DNA from: an uncultured Oscillospiraceae bacterium
GTDB lineage: Bacteria > Bacillota > Clostridia > Oscillospirales > Oscillospiraceae
Assembly (NCBI GenBank): GCA_947629755.1
Contig: CANREY010000012.1
Location: 1 to 40,083, forward strand
Direction: 5' to 3'
Length of the DNA: 40,083 nucleotides
Positions within the stretch are counted from its first letter, which is position 1. The number at the start of each line of letters is the position of its first letter. The notes under the pieces were generated by a model. It made no database searches. It was not told the DNA's origin and saw only the letters and a list, made by a program, of their open reading frames with translations. Both the position numbers and the translations under genes were made by a program. Of the stretch, positions 16,861 through 24,109 are shown in pieces.

Positions 16861-16951
16861 GACGGTTGCCCCTTTCCTTGTTGTCCGCAAACACCATTCT
16901 AAGGGGTCTTCCGCCATGTGTCACGCTTTTTTTCAATTGTGTTGCACTTGA
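15855..16951 (-). mobile_element. IS30-family insertion sequence
   Basis: Perfect 13-bp terminal inverted repeats TCAAGTGCAACAC (15855-15867) and GTGTTGCACTTGA (16939-16951) enclose one transposase gene, about 1.1 kb in all. ATTGT occurs just outside both ends (15846-15850 and 16952-16956). It is a possible target duplication if four extra bases (CAAG) belong to the left end. The insertion separates hairpin H4 of repeat copy A from that repeat's right-hand flanking hairpin. Confidence 0.88.
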
Positions 16952-16993
16952 ATTGTAAATCTAAGTTTGAATTTGAGTTTTTTGGCAAACTGA

Positions 16994-17022
16994 AAGGAAG
17001 CCCATCTGGACTTCCTTTTTTT
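16994..17022 (+). terminator. Outward-facing hairpin right of repeat A/IS30
   Basis: Stem AAGGAAG(C)CC/GG(A)CTTCCTT followed by T7 on the plus strand. It is nearly the same sequence as the hairpin at 15630-15653 and would insulate the sugar transporter operon from upstream transcription. Confidence 0.8.
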
Positions 17023-17023
17023 G

Positions 17024-17059
17024 TTGACAGGGGAGCGATTTAGAGTGGTAACGTTTCCA
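17024..17059 (+). promoter_or_regulatory. Promoter region with LacI-type operator
   Basis: TTGACA at 17024-17029 is a consensus -35. TGGTAACGTTTCCA (17046-17059) is a near-perfect palindrome with the central CG typical of LacI/CcpA-family operators and overlaps the -10 region, whose hexamer is not clear. The LacI-type regulator at 20380 is the natural candidate ligand. Confidence 0.6.
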
Positions 17060-17105
17060 ATCGTTATAGTGGAAATTGCACAATTTTTTAAGGAGGATCT
17101 AAGGA

Positions 17106-18383
17106 ATGAAAAAGAAACTGTTAGTCATCACCCTGTGCCTTTGCATGGTGGTATCCCTTCTGGCCGGGTGCGGCAAGGAGGGCAAGGGCTCCGTCTACTG
17201 GCTCAACTTCAAGCCTGAGTCCGACGAGGTCCTGAACCAGATCGCCAAGATGTACACAGACGAGACCGGCGTTGAGGTCAAGATAGTCACCGCCGCCTCC
17301 GGTACATACAGCCAGACCCTGACCAGCGAGATGGACAAGTCCGCGGCCCCCACGCTCTTTGTCATCGGCAACTCCGCCGGTGTGAAGACCTGGGGCGACT
17401 ACGCGCTGGACCTGAAGGACACCGCTGTGGCCAAGGAGCTCAGCACCGACGCCTATAACCTCTACGACGAGAGCGGCAAGCTTGTCTCCATCGGCTACTG
17501 CTATGAGTGCTACGGCATCATCGTGAACCCCGACCTTTTGGAGAAGGCCGGCTACAAGCTTGACGACATCAAGAACTTCGCCGCTCTGAAGGCCGCCGCC
17601 GAGGACATTCACGCCCGCGCCGCCGAGCTGGGCTTCGACGCCTTCACCTCCAACGATATGGACTCCAGCTCCAGCTGGCGCTACACCGGCCACATGATAA
17701 ACCTGGACTACTACTACGAGGAGAAGGCCGCCGGCAAGACCTGGACCGAGTGCCCCGACACCATCACCGGCGCTTATGTTGACAACTTCCGTCAGCTCTA
17801 CGACCTGTGCGTCAATAACTCCACCGTTGACAGGGCGAGCCTTGCCACCGGCGGCCACGACGCCCAGAGCGAATTTAAGACCGGCAAGGCCGTCTTCTAT
17901 GTCCAGGGCTCCTGGGAGTATTCCGCCGTCGCCGAGACGGTCCCCAACGCCACCATGATCCCCTACTACTGCGGCGTTGACGGCGAGGAGAACGCGGGCC
18001 TCAACTGCGGCACCGAGAACTGCTGGGCCGTGAACTCCAAGGCCTCCGAGGCCGACCAGAAGGCCACCCTCGACTTCATGTACTGGTGCGTCACCGATCC
18101 TGAGGCCTCAAGGCTCTTAGTGGACTCCTTCGGCGTCATGCCCTATAAGCAGGCCGCCGCCTCCACCAACGGCTTCCTCAAGGCCTCCGAGGACTACTCG
18201 GCCAAGGGCTGCTACGTCATGGACTGGGCCACCAACTATCAGCCCAACGTGGACGACTACCGCGCCGCCTTCGTCTCCGCCCTCAACCAGTATAACGCCG
18301 ATCCCACCGACGCCAACTGGGAGTCCGTCAGGACCGCCATCGTTGACGGCTGGGCCAATCAGGCGGCTCTGGCCAAGGGCTGA
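17106..18383 (+). CDS. Sugar ABC transporter substrate-binding lipoprotein
   Basis: 425-residue family-1 extracellular solute-binding protein. The signal peptide ends in the lipobox SLLAGC (Cys22). Mature-protein features are the VYWLNFKPE start of lobe 1, YECYGIIVNPDLLEKAGY, GKAVFYVQGSWEY and NCWAVNSKASEADQKA, all usual for maltose/oligosaccharide binding proteins. ATG has AAGGAGG 10-11 nt upstream. It is the first gene of a binding protein-permease-permease-LacI set. A strong GC hairpin (18431-18461) after the stop could keep its mRNA more abundant than that of the permeases. The sugar is unknown. Confidence 0.93.
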   Translation: MKKKLLVITLCLCMVVSLLAGCGKEGKGSVYWLNFKPESDEVLNQIAKMYTDETGVEVKIVTAASGTYSQTLTSEMDKSAAPTLFVIGNSAGVKTWGDYALDLKDTAVAKELSTDAYNLYDESGKLVSIGYCYECYGIIVNPDLLEKAGYKLDDIKNFAALKAAAEDIHARAAELGFDAFTSNDMDSSSSWRYTGHMINLDYYYEEKAAGKTWTECPDTITGAYVDNFRQLYDLCVNNSTVDRASLATGGHDAQSEFKTGKAVFYVQGSWEYSAVAETVPNATMIPYYCGVDGEENAGLNCGTENCWAVNSKASEADQKATLDFMYWCVTDPEASRLLVDSFGVMPYKQAAASTNGFLKASEDYSAKGCYVMDWATNYQPNVDDYRAAFVSALNQYNADPTDANWESVRTAIVDGWANQAALAKG

Positions 18384-18430
18384 TGGGGACGACAGATCAT
18401 TTGACACTGTCCTGTTTTGTTTTCATACCT

Positions 18431-18461
18431 GAGGGGGCGGGCGGCATCGCCCGCTCCCCTC
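18431..18461 (+). promoter_or_regulatory. Intercistronic GC hairpin
   Basis: Stem GAGGGG..CGGGCG paired with CGCCCG..CCCCTC around GCAT, without a T-tract. It sits in the 136-nt gap between binding protein and permease genes and probably acts as a 3' stabiliser or partial terminator. A smaller hairpin GCCGC/GCGGC follows at 18470-18492. Confidence 0.65.
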
Positions 18462-18519
18462 ATATATAGGCCGCTTTTTTGAATTTTGCGGCAAATCCAA
18501 ATAAAGGAGATGCTCGAAT

Positions 18520-19407
18520 GTGAAGCGCAGGAAGCTCTCGCCCATGCGCAAGTGGGGCTGGCTCTTTTTGGGCCCGGTGGTCATCGCCTTCGCCATCGGC
18601 TTCGTGTGGCCCTTCTGCCAGGGCATATATCTGTCCTTTTGCAAATTCACGCTCATAAGGGACGCCAAATTCAACGGAATTTCCAACTACATCGACGCTT
18701 TTAAGGACGCCTCCTTCATGCACGCCTTCTGGTATACGGCGCTGTTCGCGGTGGTGAGTCTGGTGCTCATAAACGTGCTGGCCTTCACCGTGGCCTACCT
18801 GCTGACCCAGGGGATACGGGGGAGCAACATATTCCGCACGGTCTTCTTCATGCCAAACCTCATCGGCGGCATAGTGCTGGGCTACATCTGGTCCATGATA
18901 TTCGACGGCATACTCTCCCGGCTCAATACCTCCATACTGCTGGAGACGCGGTACGGCTTCTGGGGGCTGATAATCCTCATGCTGTGGCAGCAGATAGGCT
19001 ACATGATGATAATTTACATCGCCGGGCTCCAGGCGGTGCCGGAGGATATGCTGGAGGCCGCAAGGATCGACGGGGCCTCCAAGTGGCAGACGCTGTGGCG
19101 GGTGACCATACCCAACGTGATGCCCTCCATCACCATATGCGTGTTCCTGTCCCTCACCAACGGCTTTAAGCTCTTTGACCAGAATCTTGCCCTCAACGGC
19201 GGCGGACAGCCCTTCCAGCAGATGGCCGACGGGTCGGTGGTGAAGACCACGGAGATGCTGGCCCTCAATATCTATAACACCTTCTACGGCACTAACTCCG
19301 CGGCCCGCGGCACGGCTCAGGCCAAGGCGGTCATATTCTTCGTGCTGGTGGCGGGGCTGGGGCTGGCTCAGCTTGCCTACACCAGAAAGAAGGAGGTACA
19401 GCAATGA
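18520..19407 (+). CDS. Sugar ABC transporter permease (MalF/UgpA type)
   Basis: 295-residue integral membrane protein of the binding-protein-dependent permease family, about six helices. The ATPase-coupling EAA loop is seen near residue 179 (EAARIDGASKWQTLWRVTIP). Start is GTG 18520 with AAAGGAG 10 nt upstream; the overlapping ATG at 18518 is followed at once by a stop. Its stop overlaps the start of the second permease (ATGA), so the two are translationally coupled and form the heterodimeric channel. Confidence 0.93.
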   Translation: MKRRKLSPMRKWGWLFLGPVVIAFAIGFVWPFCQGIYLSFCKFTLIRDAKFNGISNYIDAFKDASFMHAFWYTALFAVVSLVLINVLAFTVAYLLTQGIRGSNIFRTVFFMPNLIGGIVLGYIWSMIFDGILSRLNTSILLETRYGFWGLIILMLWQQIGYMMIIYIAGLQAVPEDMLEAARIDGASKWQTLWRVTIPNVMPSITICVFLSLTNGFKLFDQNLALNGGGQPFQQMADGSVVKTTEMLALNIYNTFYGTNSAARGTAQAKAVIFFVLVAGLGLAQLAYTRKKEVQQ

Positions 19408-20270
19408 CGAAAAGACGTGAGAACGCCCTGAAGGCCGAAAAGCGTAGGAAGGCCGTAATGAGCGTGGTTTTGACCGTTATCTGTATCATCTACGTGCTCC
19501 CTGTGGTGTCCGTGGCCGTAAACTCCTTCAAGCAGAACACCTACGTCAAGACGGACACCTTCGCCCTGCCAAACTCTGAGACCAGCGCCGGTTTTGATAA
19601 CTTCATAAAGGGCATGACCTTCGGAAACTACCCCTTCTGGAAAAGCGTGGTGTACAGCTTCGTTATAACGGTGGCCTCCACGGCGCTGATTGTGCTCTTT
19701 ACCTCCATGGCCGCCTGGTATATAGCAAGAGTCAACTCGAAATTCTGTAAGGCGGTATACTATCTTTGCGTGTTTTCCATGGTGGTGCCCTTCCAGATGG
19801 TGATGTACACCCTGTCGAAGACGGCGGACACATTGAAGCTCAACACGCCGTGGACCATACCGGTGGTGTATTTAGGGTTCGGCGCGGGGCTTGCCATATT
19901 CATGTTCGTGGGCTTTGTGAAGTCCATACCCCTTGAGATAGAGGAGGCCGCCTCCATCGACGGCTGTGGGCCGGTGAAGACCTTCTTCAGCGTGGTGTTC
20001 CCCATGCTGAGGCCCACCATGATCTCCGTGGGCATACTTGAGATAATGTGGGTGTGGAACGACTATCTGCTCCCGTGTCTCGTGCTGGACCTCAACAAGT
20101 ACAGGACCATACCCATACACATACAGTACCTCAAGGGCAGCTACGGCACGGTGGACTTAGGCGCCACAATGGCGCTCATTTTCCTGAGCATAGTCCCGGT
20201 CATCGTGTTTTACCTTCTGTGCCAGAAGTACATAATCAAGGGCGTTGCCGCGGGCGCGGTGAAGGGATAA
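19404..20270 (+). CDS. Sugar ABC transporter permease (MalG/UgpE type)
   Basis: 288-residue partner permease with six predicted helices, beginning after a basic N-terminus (TKRRENALKAEKRRK). The EAA loop is near residue 180 (EEAASIDGCGPVKTFFSVVFP). The C-terminal CQKYIIKGVAAGAVKG is typical of this family. No ATPase gene follows. Many Firmicute sugar transporters of this type share a single MsmK-like ATPase encoded elsewhere, and I infer the same here. Confidence 0.93.
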   Translation: MTKRRENALKAEKRRKAVMSVVLTVICIIYVLPVVSVAVNSFKQNTYVKTDTFALPNSETSAGFDNFIKGMTFGNYPFWKSVVYSFVITVASTALIVLFTSMAAWYIARVNSKFCKAVYYLCVFSMVVPFQMVMYTLSKTADTLKLNTPWTIPVVYLGFGAGLAIFMFVGFVKSIPLEIEEAASIDGCGPVKTFFSVVFPMLRPTMISVGILEIMWVWNDYLLPCLVLDLNKYRTIPIHIQYLKGSYGTVDLGATMALIFLSIVPVIVFYLLCQKYIIKGVAAGAVKG

Positions 20271-20303
20271 GGGATACATTAATTTACAGCTGTGAATTAA
20301 TAC

Positions 20304-20342
20304 TTTACAAACCGGAGGACATGGGTTAAAATGTCCTTCGGT
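20304..20342 (+). promoter_or_regulatory. lacI-type gene promoter with inverted repeat
   Basis: TTTACA (20304-20309), 17-nt spacer, TAAAAT (20327-20332). The inverted repeat ACCGGAGGACAT/ATGTCCTTCGGT (20311-20322 and 20331-20342) spans the spacer and -10. It may be an operator, or a weak terminator hairpin of the permease gene. An additional near-palindrome TTAATTTACAGCTGTGAATT precedes it at about 20280. Confidence 0.55.
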
Positions 20343-20379
20343 TATCACAGGGAAGCTACGCAAGTCAGGGGAGATCGTT

Positions 20380-21393
20380 TTGACAATAAAGGATATTGCC
20401 AGGGAATCGGGCTACGGGGTGACCACCGTGTCCCGCGTGCTCAACGGCCAGCCCAAGGTCTCGGAAAAGGCCAGGGAGAAGATAATGGACGTGGTCAGGC
20501 GGACCGATTTCCACCTCAATTCCAACGCCAAAAGGCTCAAGCAGCAGTCCAGCACCGGTATCGCCGTGGTGGTGAAGGGCTCGAAGAACATGCTCTTTTT
20601 ATCAATACTTGAGCGTCTCCAGAGCCTCATAGCCGAGACGGGCTACGCGTTTATAATAAACTACGTGGACGAGGGGGCGGACGAGGTCACGGAGGCCCGC
20701 AGGATATGCGGCGAGCTCCGGCCGGAGGGCATAATTTTCCTTGGCGGCGACCACGAGAACTTCAAGCGGAGCTTTGCCGGTATCGGCGTGCCCTGCGTGC
20801 TCCTCACGAGCTCCGCCCGCGAGCTGGGCTTTCCGAACCTGTCGAGCGTCACCACCGACGACGCCTTCGCCGCGGAGTGCGCCATTGACCATCTGGTGGC
20901 GCTGGGGCACAGGAACATAGGCATTTTGGGCGGCTATGTGGAGAGCTCCTATCCGGCGGCAAGACGCTATGTGGGCTGTGTCAGGGCCTTTGAGCGCTAC
21001 TCCATCTCCGCGGACAAAAGCCGCGTGGTGGCGGCGAAATTCTCCCTCAACGACGGCTACGCGGCCATGGAGAGGCTCTTGGACAAGCGGCCCGACATAA
21101 CGGCGGTGTTCGCCATGTCCGACGTCACGGCCATCGGGGCCATAAGGGCCATACGGGACAGGGGCCTCAGGGTGCCGGAGGACATATCCGTCGTCGGCTT
21201 TGACGGCATAGAGCTGGGCGCGTACCTCACCCCGAAGCTCACCACCGTCCGTCAGGACGGGGAGGCCATAGCGGCAAGAAGCGTAAGGCTCCTCCTTGAC
21301 GCCATTCGCGGCGAAGGGGGATCGGCCCACGAGGTCATACCCTTCCGCTTTTTCGACGGCGAGAGCGCCACACGCCTTGCCGAGGACGCTTAA
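20380..21393 (+). CDS. LacI/GalR-family transcriptional regulator
   Basis: 337-residue repressor-type protein. Residues 2-25 are the LacI HTH with hinge helix (TIKDIARESGYGVTTVSRVLNG). The remainder is a periplasmic-binding-protein-like sugar sensor (GHRNIGILGG, AVFAMSDVTAIGAIRA, DISVVGFDGIELGAYLTPKLTT). Start is TTG 20380, preceded by GGGGAG; no in-frame ATG is near. It follows the transporter genes and is the likely regulator of the TGGTAACGTTTCCA site upstream of the binding protein. The effector is presumably the transported sugar (inference). Confidence 0.93.
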   Translation: MTIKDIARESGYGVTTVSRVLNGQPKVSEKAREKIMDVVRRTDFHLNSNAKRLKQQSSTGIAVVVKGSKNMLFLSILERLQSLIAETGYAFIINYVDEGADEVTEARRICGELRPEGIIFLGGDHENFKRSFAGIGVPCVLLTSSARELGFPNLSSVTTDDAFAAECAIDHLVALGHRNIGILGGYVESSYPAARRYVGCVRAFERYSISADKSRVVAAKFSLNDGYAAMERLLDKRPDITAVFAMSDVTAIGAIRAIRDRGLRVPEDISVVGFDGIELGAYLTPKLTTVRQDGEAIAARSVRLLLDAIRGEGGSAHEVIPFRFFDGESATRLAEDA

Positions 21394-21408
21394 GGCGAAA
21401 ATGAGAAT

Positions 21409-21457
21409 AAAAACCAGTCACGGTACGACCCGGCGAGGGCGGCCGTGACTGGTTTTT
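21409..21457. terminator. Strong bidirectional terminator
   Basis: 15-bp perfect stem AAAAACCAGTCACGG/CCGTGACTGGTTTTT with a 19-nt GC-rich loop, between the convergent LacI-type gene and the methyltransferase gene. Confidence 0.95.
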
Positions 21458-21485
21458 GGGTTTATTTTGACGCTGTTATCCAAAA

Positions 21486-22790
21486 TCAGGCATTTACAGC
21501 TTTCAGGCTGTTTTCCAACCAGCCTAATGTGCCGATATTGTTTTGCAAAAAGTCAAGCGCGACCGCCTCAATAACCGGAACGGATACAGAATTTCCAAAC
21601 TGCTTGTATGCAAAACTATCTGTGGGATTTACGATAAACGTATCGGGAAATCCCTGAAGCCTCGCGCATTCTCGCGGAGTGATTCGCCGTGGCATATTGT
21701 TTTGCACGATCCCTAAGCGGTTAGCGTCAGATGAGGTCAGCGTAATGGAAATGCTTTCAGGGTCTAAAAATTTAAAAACCTCAAAGGACATATTCCCACA
21801 CACAGGGTTGTATTTACCGTCTTTTTCCTTTAAATATCCTTTTTCAATAAGGGAATCAATGACGGCATGAATATCATCGTTTTTATAGAAACTCTGAATT
21901 TGCTCAAAAGTCAGCTTTTTCCCGTCCTGTTGTGTTCCAAAATCATGCTTTCTTCTGTTTTTGATAAGCAAATTCATAAATTGCATTTCCGAGATGGTAC
22001 ATTTGCCCTTTTTCCCAAGTTCCCAAGAATGCAAGGATTGCCCGCCACGATAATCAATCAGTCTATATCCGTTAAGTTTTGATAAATCGTTGCCGACCAC
22101 CGTGTGAAGCTGTTCTATAAACTCCGGGGAGCAGAAATACTTTTCCGGAACGTCCGTTTCCAGTATTCCGCCAACAGTGCAGCTTTTTCGCTTTACATTA
22201 TCAAAAAGACCGAGCTGCATATAGCTGTTCTTATAACTGTGAGAATCCGCCGCGCCATAATTCGTTACAAGATTCATTATGGGGGCTGCGCCAAGCAATC
22301 CCAATATGTACAGCCTGACACGGTTTTGAGGAACACCGAAGTCGGAGCTGTTCAAAATCAGTTCCGATGTACCGTATCCCAAATCATGTAGCTTTTGCAT
22401 AATTGTTTCAAAGGTGCGCCCGCCGTCGTGGGTCCGCAACCCACGGACATTTTCAAGCAGAAAAGCCTTTGGACGATATTTCCCTAAAATACGCTCGATC
22501 TCAAAGAACAGAGTTCCGCGGGTATCGCCAAAGCCGCGTCTTTTTCCCGCATACGAAAAAGGTTGACAGGGAAATCCGGCCAAAAGAAGGTCAAATGGCT
22601 CTATTTCCGTTATCTGCCTTATATCGCCTTGCGGCTTTTCACCGAAATTGAGCGCATAGGTTTCGCAAGCCTTTTCGTCGATCTCACTGGAAAGAACACA
22701 TTGCGATTCTATACCCATTTCTTCTAATGCCTGCACGACACCAAGCCGAATGCCGCCAATGCCCGCAAACAAGTCTATATATTTAATCAT
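21486..22790 (-). CDS. DNA (cytosine-5)-methyltransferase
   Basis: 434-residue C5-cytosine methyltransferase that transfers methyl from SAM to its recognition sequence. Motif I is DLFAGIGGIRLG (residues 6-17), motif IV GFPCQPFS (catalytic Cys75), motif VI ENVRG (113-117), motif VIII QNRVR (155-159), motif IX RECARLQGFP (about 373-382) and motif X FGNSVSVPV (about 398). The target-recognition region (about 170-365) is unusually long and contains a winged-helix-like stretch (FEQIQSFYKNDDIHAVIDSL). Base composition is clearly more AT-rich than neighbouring genes, suggesting acquisition. Its start overlaps the stop of the upstream nuclease gene (ATGA), so it is translated second in the operon. 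The recognition sequence is unknown. Confidence 0.93.
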   Translation of the reverse strand: MIKYIDLFAGIGGIRLGVVQALEEMGIESQCVLSSEIDEKACETYALNFGEKPQGDIRQITEIEPFDLLLAGFPCQPFSYAGKRRGFGDTRGTLFFEIERILGKYRPKAFLLENVRGLRTHDGGRTFETIMQKLHDLGYGTSELILNSSDFGVPQNRVRLYILGLLGAAPIMNLVTNYGAADSHSYKNSYMQLGLFDNVKRKSCTVGGILETDVPEKYFCSPEFIEQLHTVVGNDLSKLNGYRLIDYRGGQSLHSWELGKKGKCTISEMQFMNLLIKNRRKHDFGTQQDGKKLTFEQIQSFYKNDDIHAVIDSLIEKGYLKEKDGKYNPVCGNMSFEVFKFLDPESISITLTSSDANRLGIVQNNMPRRITPRECARLQGFPDTFIVNPTDSFAYKQFGNSVSVPVIEAVALDFLQNNIGTLGWLENSLKAVNA

Positions 22791-23839
22791 CCAATTTTCT
22801 CCCTGATAAACTCCAAAAGAAGATTAAATTCTTCGGGGGTATACGCTACTGTGCAATGGCTGTTATTGCAAAGAGTGCTAACCGCGAAAGTCCTTGAGAA
22901 GTTACCGGCACCATCAATTATGTACGCGATATAGTTTCTTGTGCTTGTGATTTTTTCAAATCTATCACGCGCCTGACCGCCTTTTCGCTCGATCGTGCTG
23001 TTGGTAGTCTCCTGAAAAGTGATCTCGATCGCAATATACTTTTTGTGACGGCTTGTGTCGTCCTTCCTATCTACGACGACATCAAATGTTGTCAATGATG
23101 TACCGTCGTTTTGCGTGACGCCGGGTATGGTCCCGTTGCTTTTGACGTTGTAGTTCTCCCCCAAGGCGCGGCTAAGGTAGTTCACAACGTATTGCTGAGC
23201 GACGTTACCTAAATCCGTAGCCGTCTTTCCACGGATGATGCTACTGACACGAATATAGTTTTTGCGTACAAAATCCTCAATTTTTCCGTCATCGCCAAGG
23301 TATTCAAACGGTGTGCACTTGAACAAAACGGCCCTTGTGCTTGCGTTTGTTGTCGCCGCGCCATACATAAGTAGCATAATAATATCCTTGCACAGCGCCT
23401 TATTACAGTTCCCGGAGGTGAGGTTTTCGACGGTATCTATTTTCATGCGTTTGTTGTTTAGCACACTGACAACGGGCAGGGACGTAAAAGTATAAATTTG
23501 TTTGCGCGTGCCAATATCATATTCGAGTACCCCTGTGGGAAACATATCCGCAAAATTTTTATTGACTCGCTGTAATGGCTCGCTTCCAAAATCGGTTAAT
23601 ACTACAAGGTGCTTCAGGAAAAGGTTATAGGGGAAATCCGAAGCGTCCAATATCTCAAATAGCTGATTGGCGTTGTTTTTGTCTGCCAGCTTCAGAACTG
23701 AGATAAATTTTTCCTGCGTATCTAACAGAGTTTGCAGGATACTGATTTTTTGCGCTTCCTCACGAACCTCTCGCGGCCACCATTTGCAAGCATGATGTTC
23801 TAATTCTTCTAAAGTTCTTTCATACTTATCATCGTTCAT
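22787..23839 (-). CDS. Putative type II restriction endonuclease
   Basis: 350-residue protein with no family I can name. The case for a restriction enzyme rests on context and a PD-(D/E)XK-like pattern: TFDVVVDRKDD, then IAIEITFQETTNSTIERK, in which Asp and Glu-x-Thr/Gln-Glu with a downstream Lys could bind metal. The N-terminal 120 residues are helical (EELEHHACKWWPREVREEAQ); mid-protein has NYIRVSSIIRGKTATDLGN, reminiscent of a DNA-binding part. It overlaps the C5-methyltransferase by 4 nt and shares its low GC. ATG 23839 has GGAGG upstream and a SigA-type promoter at 23944. There is no controller-protein gene. Alternative: an accessory protein of the methyltransferase. Confidence 0.7.
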   Translation of the reverse strand: MNDDKYERTLEELEHHACKWWPREVREEAQKISILQTLLDTQEKFISVLKLADKNNANQLFEILDASDFPYNLFLKHLVVLTDFGSEPLQRVNKNFADMFPTGVLEYDIGTRKQIYTFTSLPVVSVLNNKRMKIDTVENLTSGNCNKALCKDIIMLLMYGAATTNASTRAVLFKCTPFEYLGDDGKIEDFVRKNYIRVSSIIRGKTATDLGNVAQQYVVNYLSRALGENYNVKSNGTIPGVTQNDGTSLTTFDVVVDRKDDTSRHKKYIAIEITFQETTNSTIERKGGQARDRFEKITSTRNYIAYIIDGAGNFSRTFAVSTLCNNSHCTVAYTPEEFNLLLEFIREKIG

Positions 23840-23915
23840 AGCTGGGCCTCCAAAATATTATCTTTCTTTTACATGAGCCGTTTGCTTGAAATATAACATA
23901 GATTGTATTGTAATA

Positions 23916-23944
23916 ATTATAACACGGCTTCGCTTGTTTCTCAA
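23916..23944 (-). promoter_or_regulatory. SigA-type promoter of the restriction-modification operon
   Basis: Minus strand TTGAGA (23944-23939), 17-nt spacer, TATAAT (23921-23916), 77 nt before the nuclease start. The leader contains several A/T tracts but no obvious C-box repeat. Confidence 0.7.
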
Positions 23945-24004
23945 TAGACTTCTTAAATATTTGGAAATGTCATTTTACGTCGCATCGCGGGCTAAGGTAT
24001 ATGG

Positions 24005-24045
24005 AAACGGCGGGAGCCTTTGAAAACAGAAGGCTTCCGCCGTTT
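24005..24045. terminator. Terminator after pyruvate kinase
   Basis: Stem AAACGGCGG(G)AGCCTT paired with AAGGCT(T)CCGCCGTTT, loop of 9 nt. It works for the minus-strand pyk transcript and also faces the restriction-modification promoter. Bases 24046-24109 hold nothing recognisable. Confidence 0.85.
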
Positions 24046-24109
24046 TAAACATTCCTGACAAAATATGCCGCTATTATTCAAGATTGCCCATGGCGAAGGT
24101 GGGGGATTC

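Noticed and set aside
21394..24109. The restriction-modification pair as a genomic island with attachment sites.
   Set aside because: Base composition supports transfer, but there is no integrase, tRNA gene or direct repeat at the edges; both sides are ordinary terminators.
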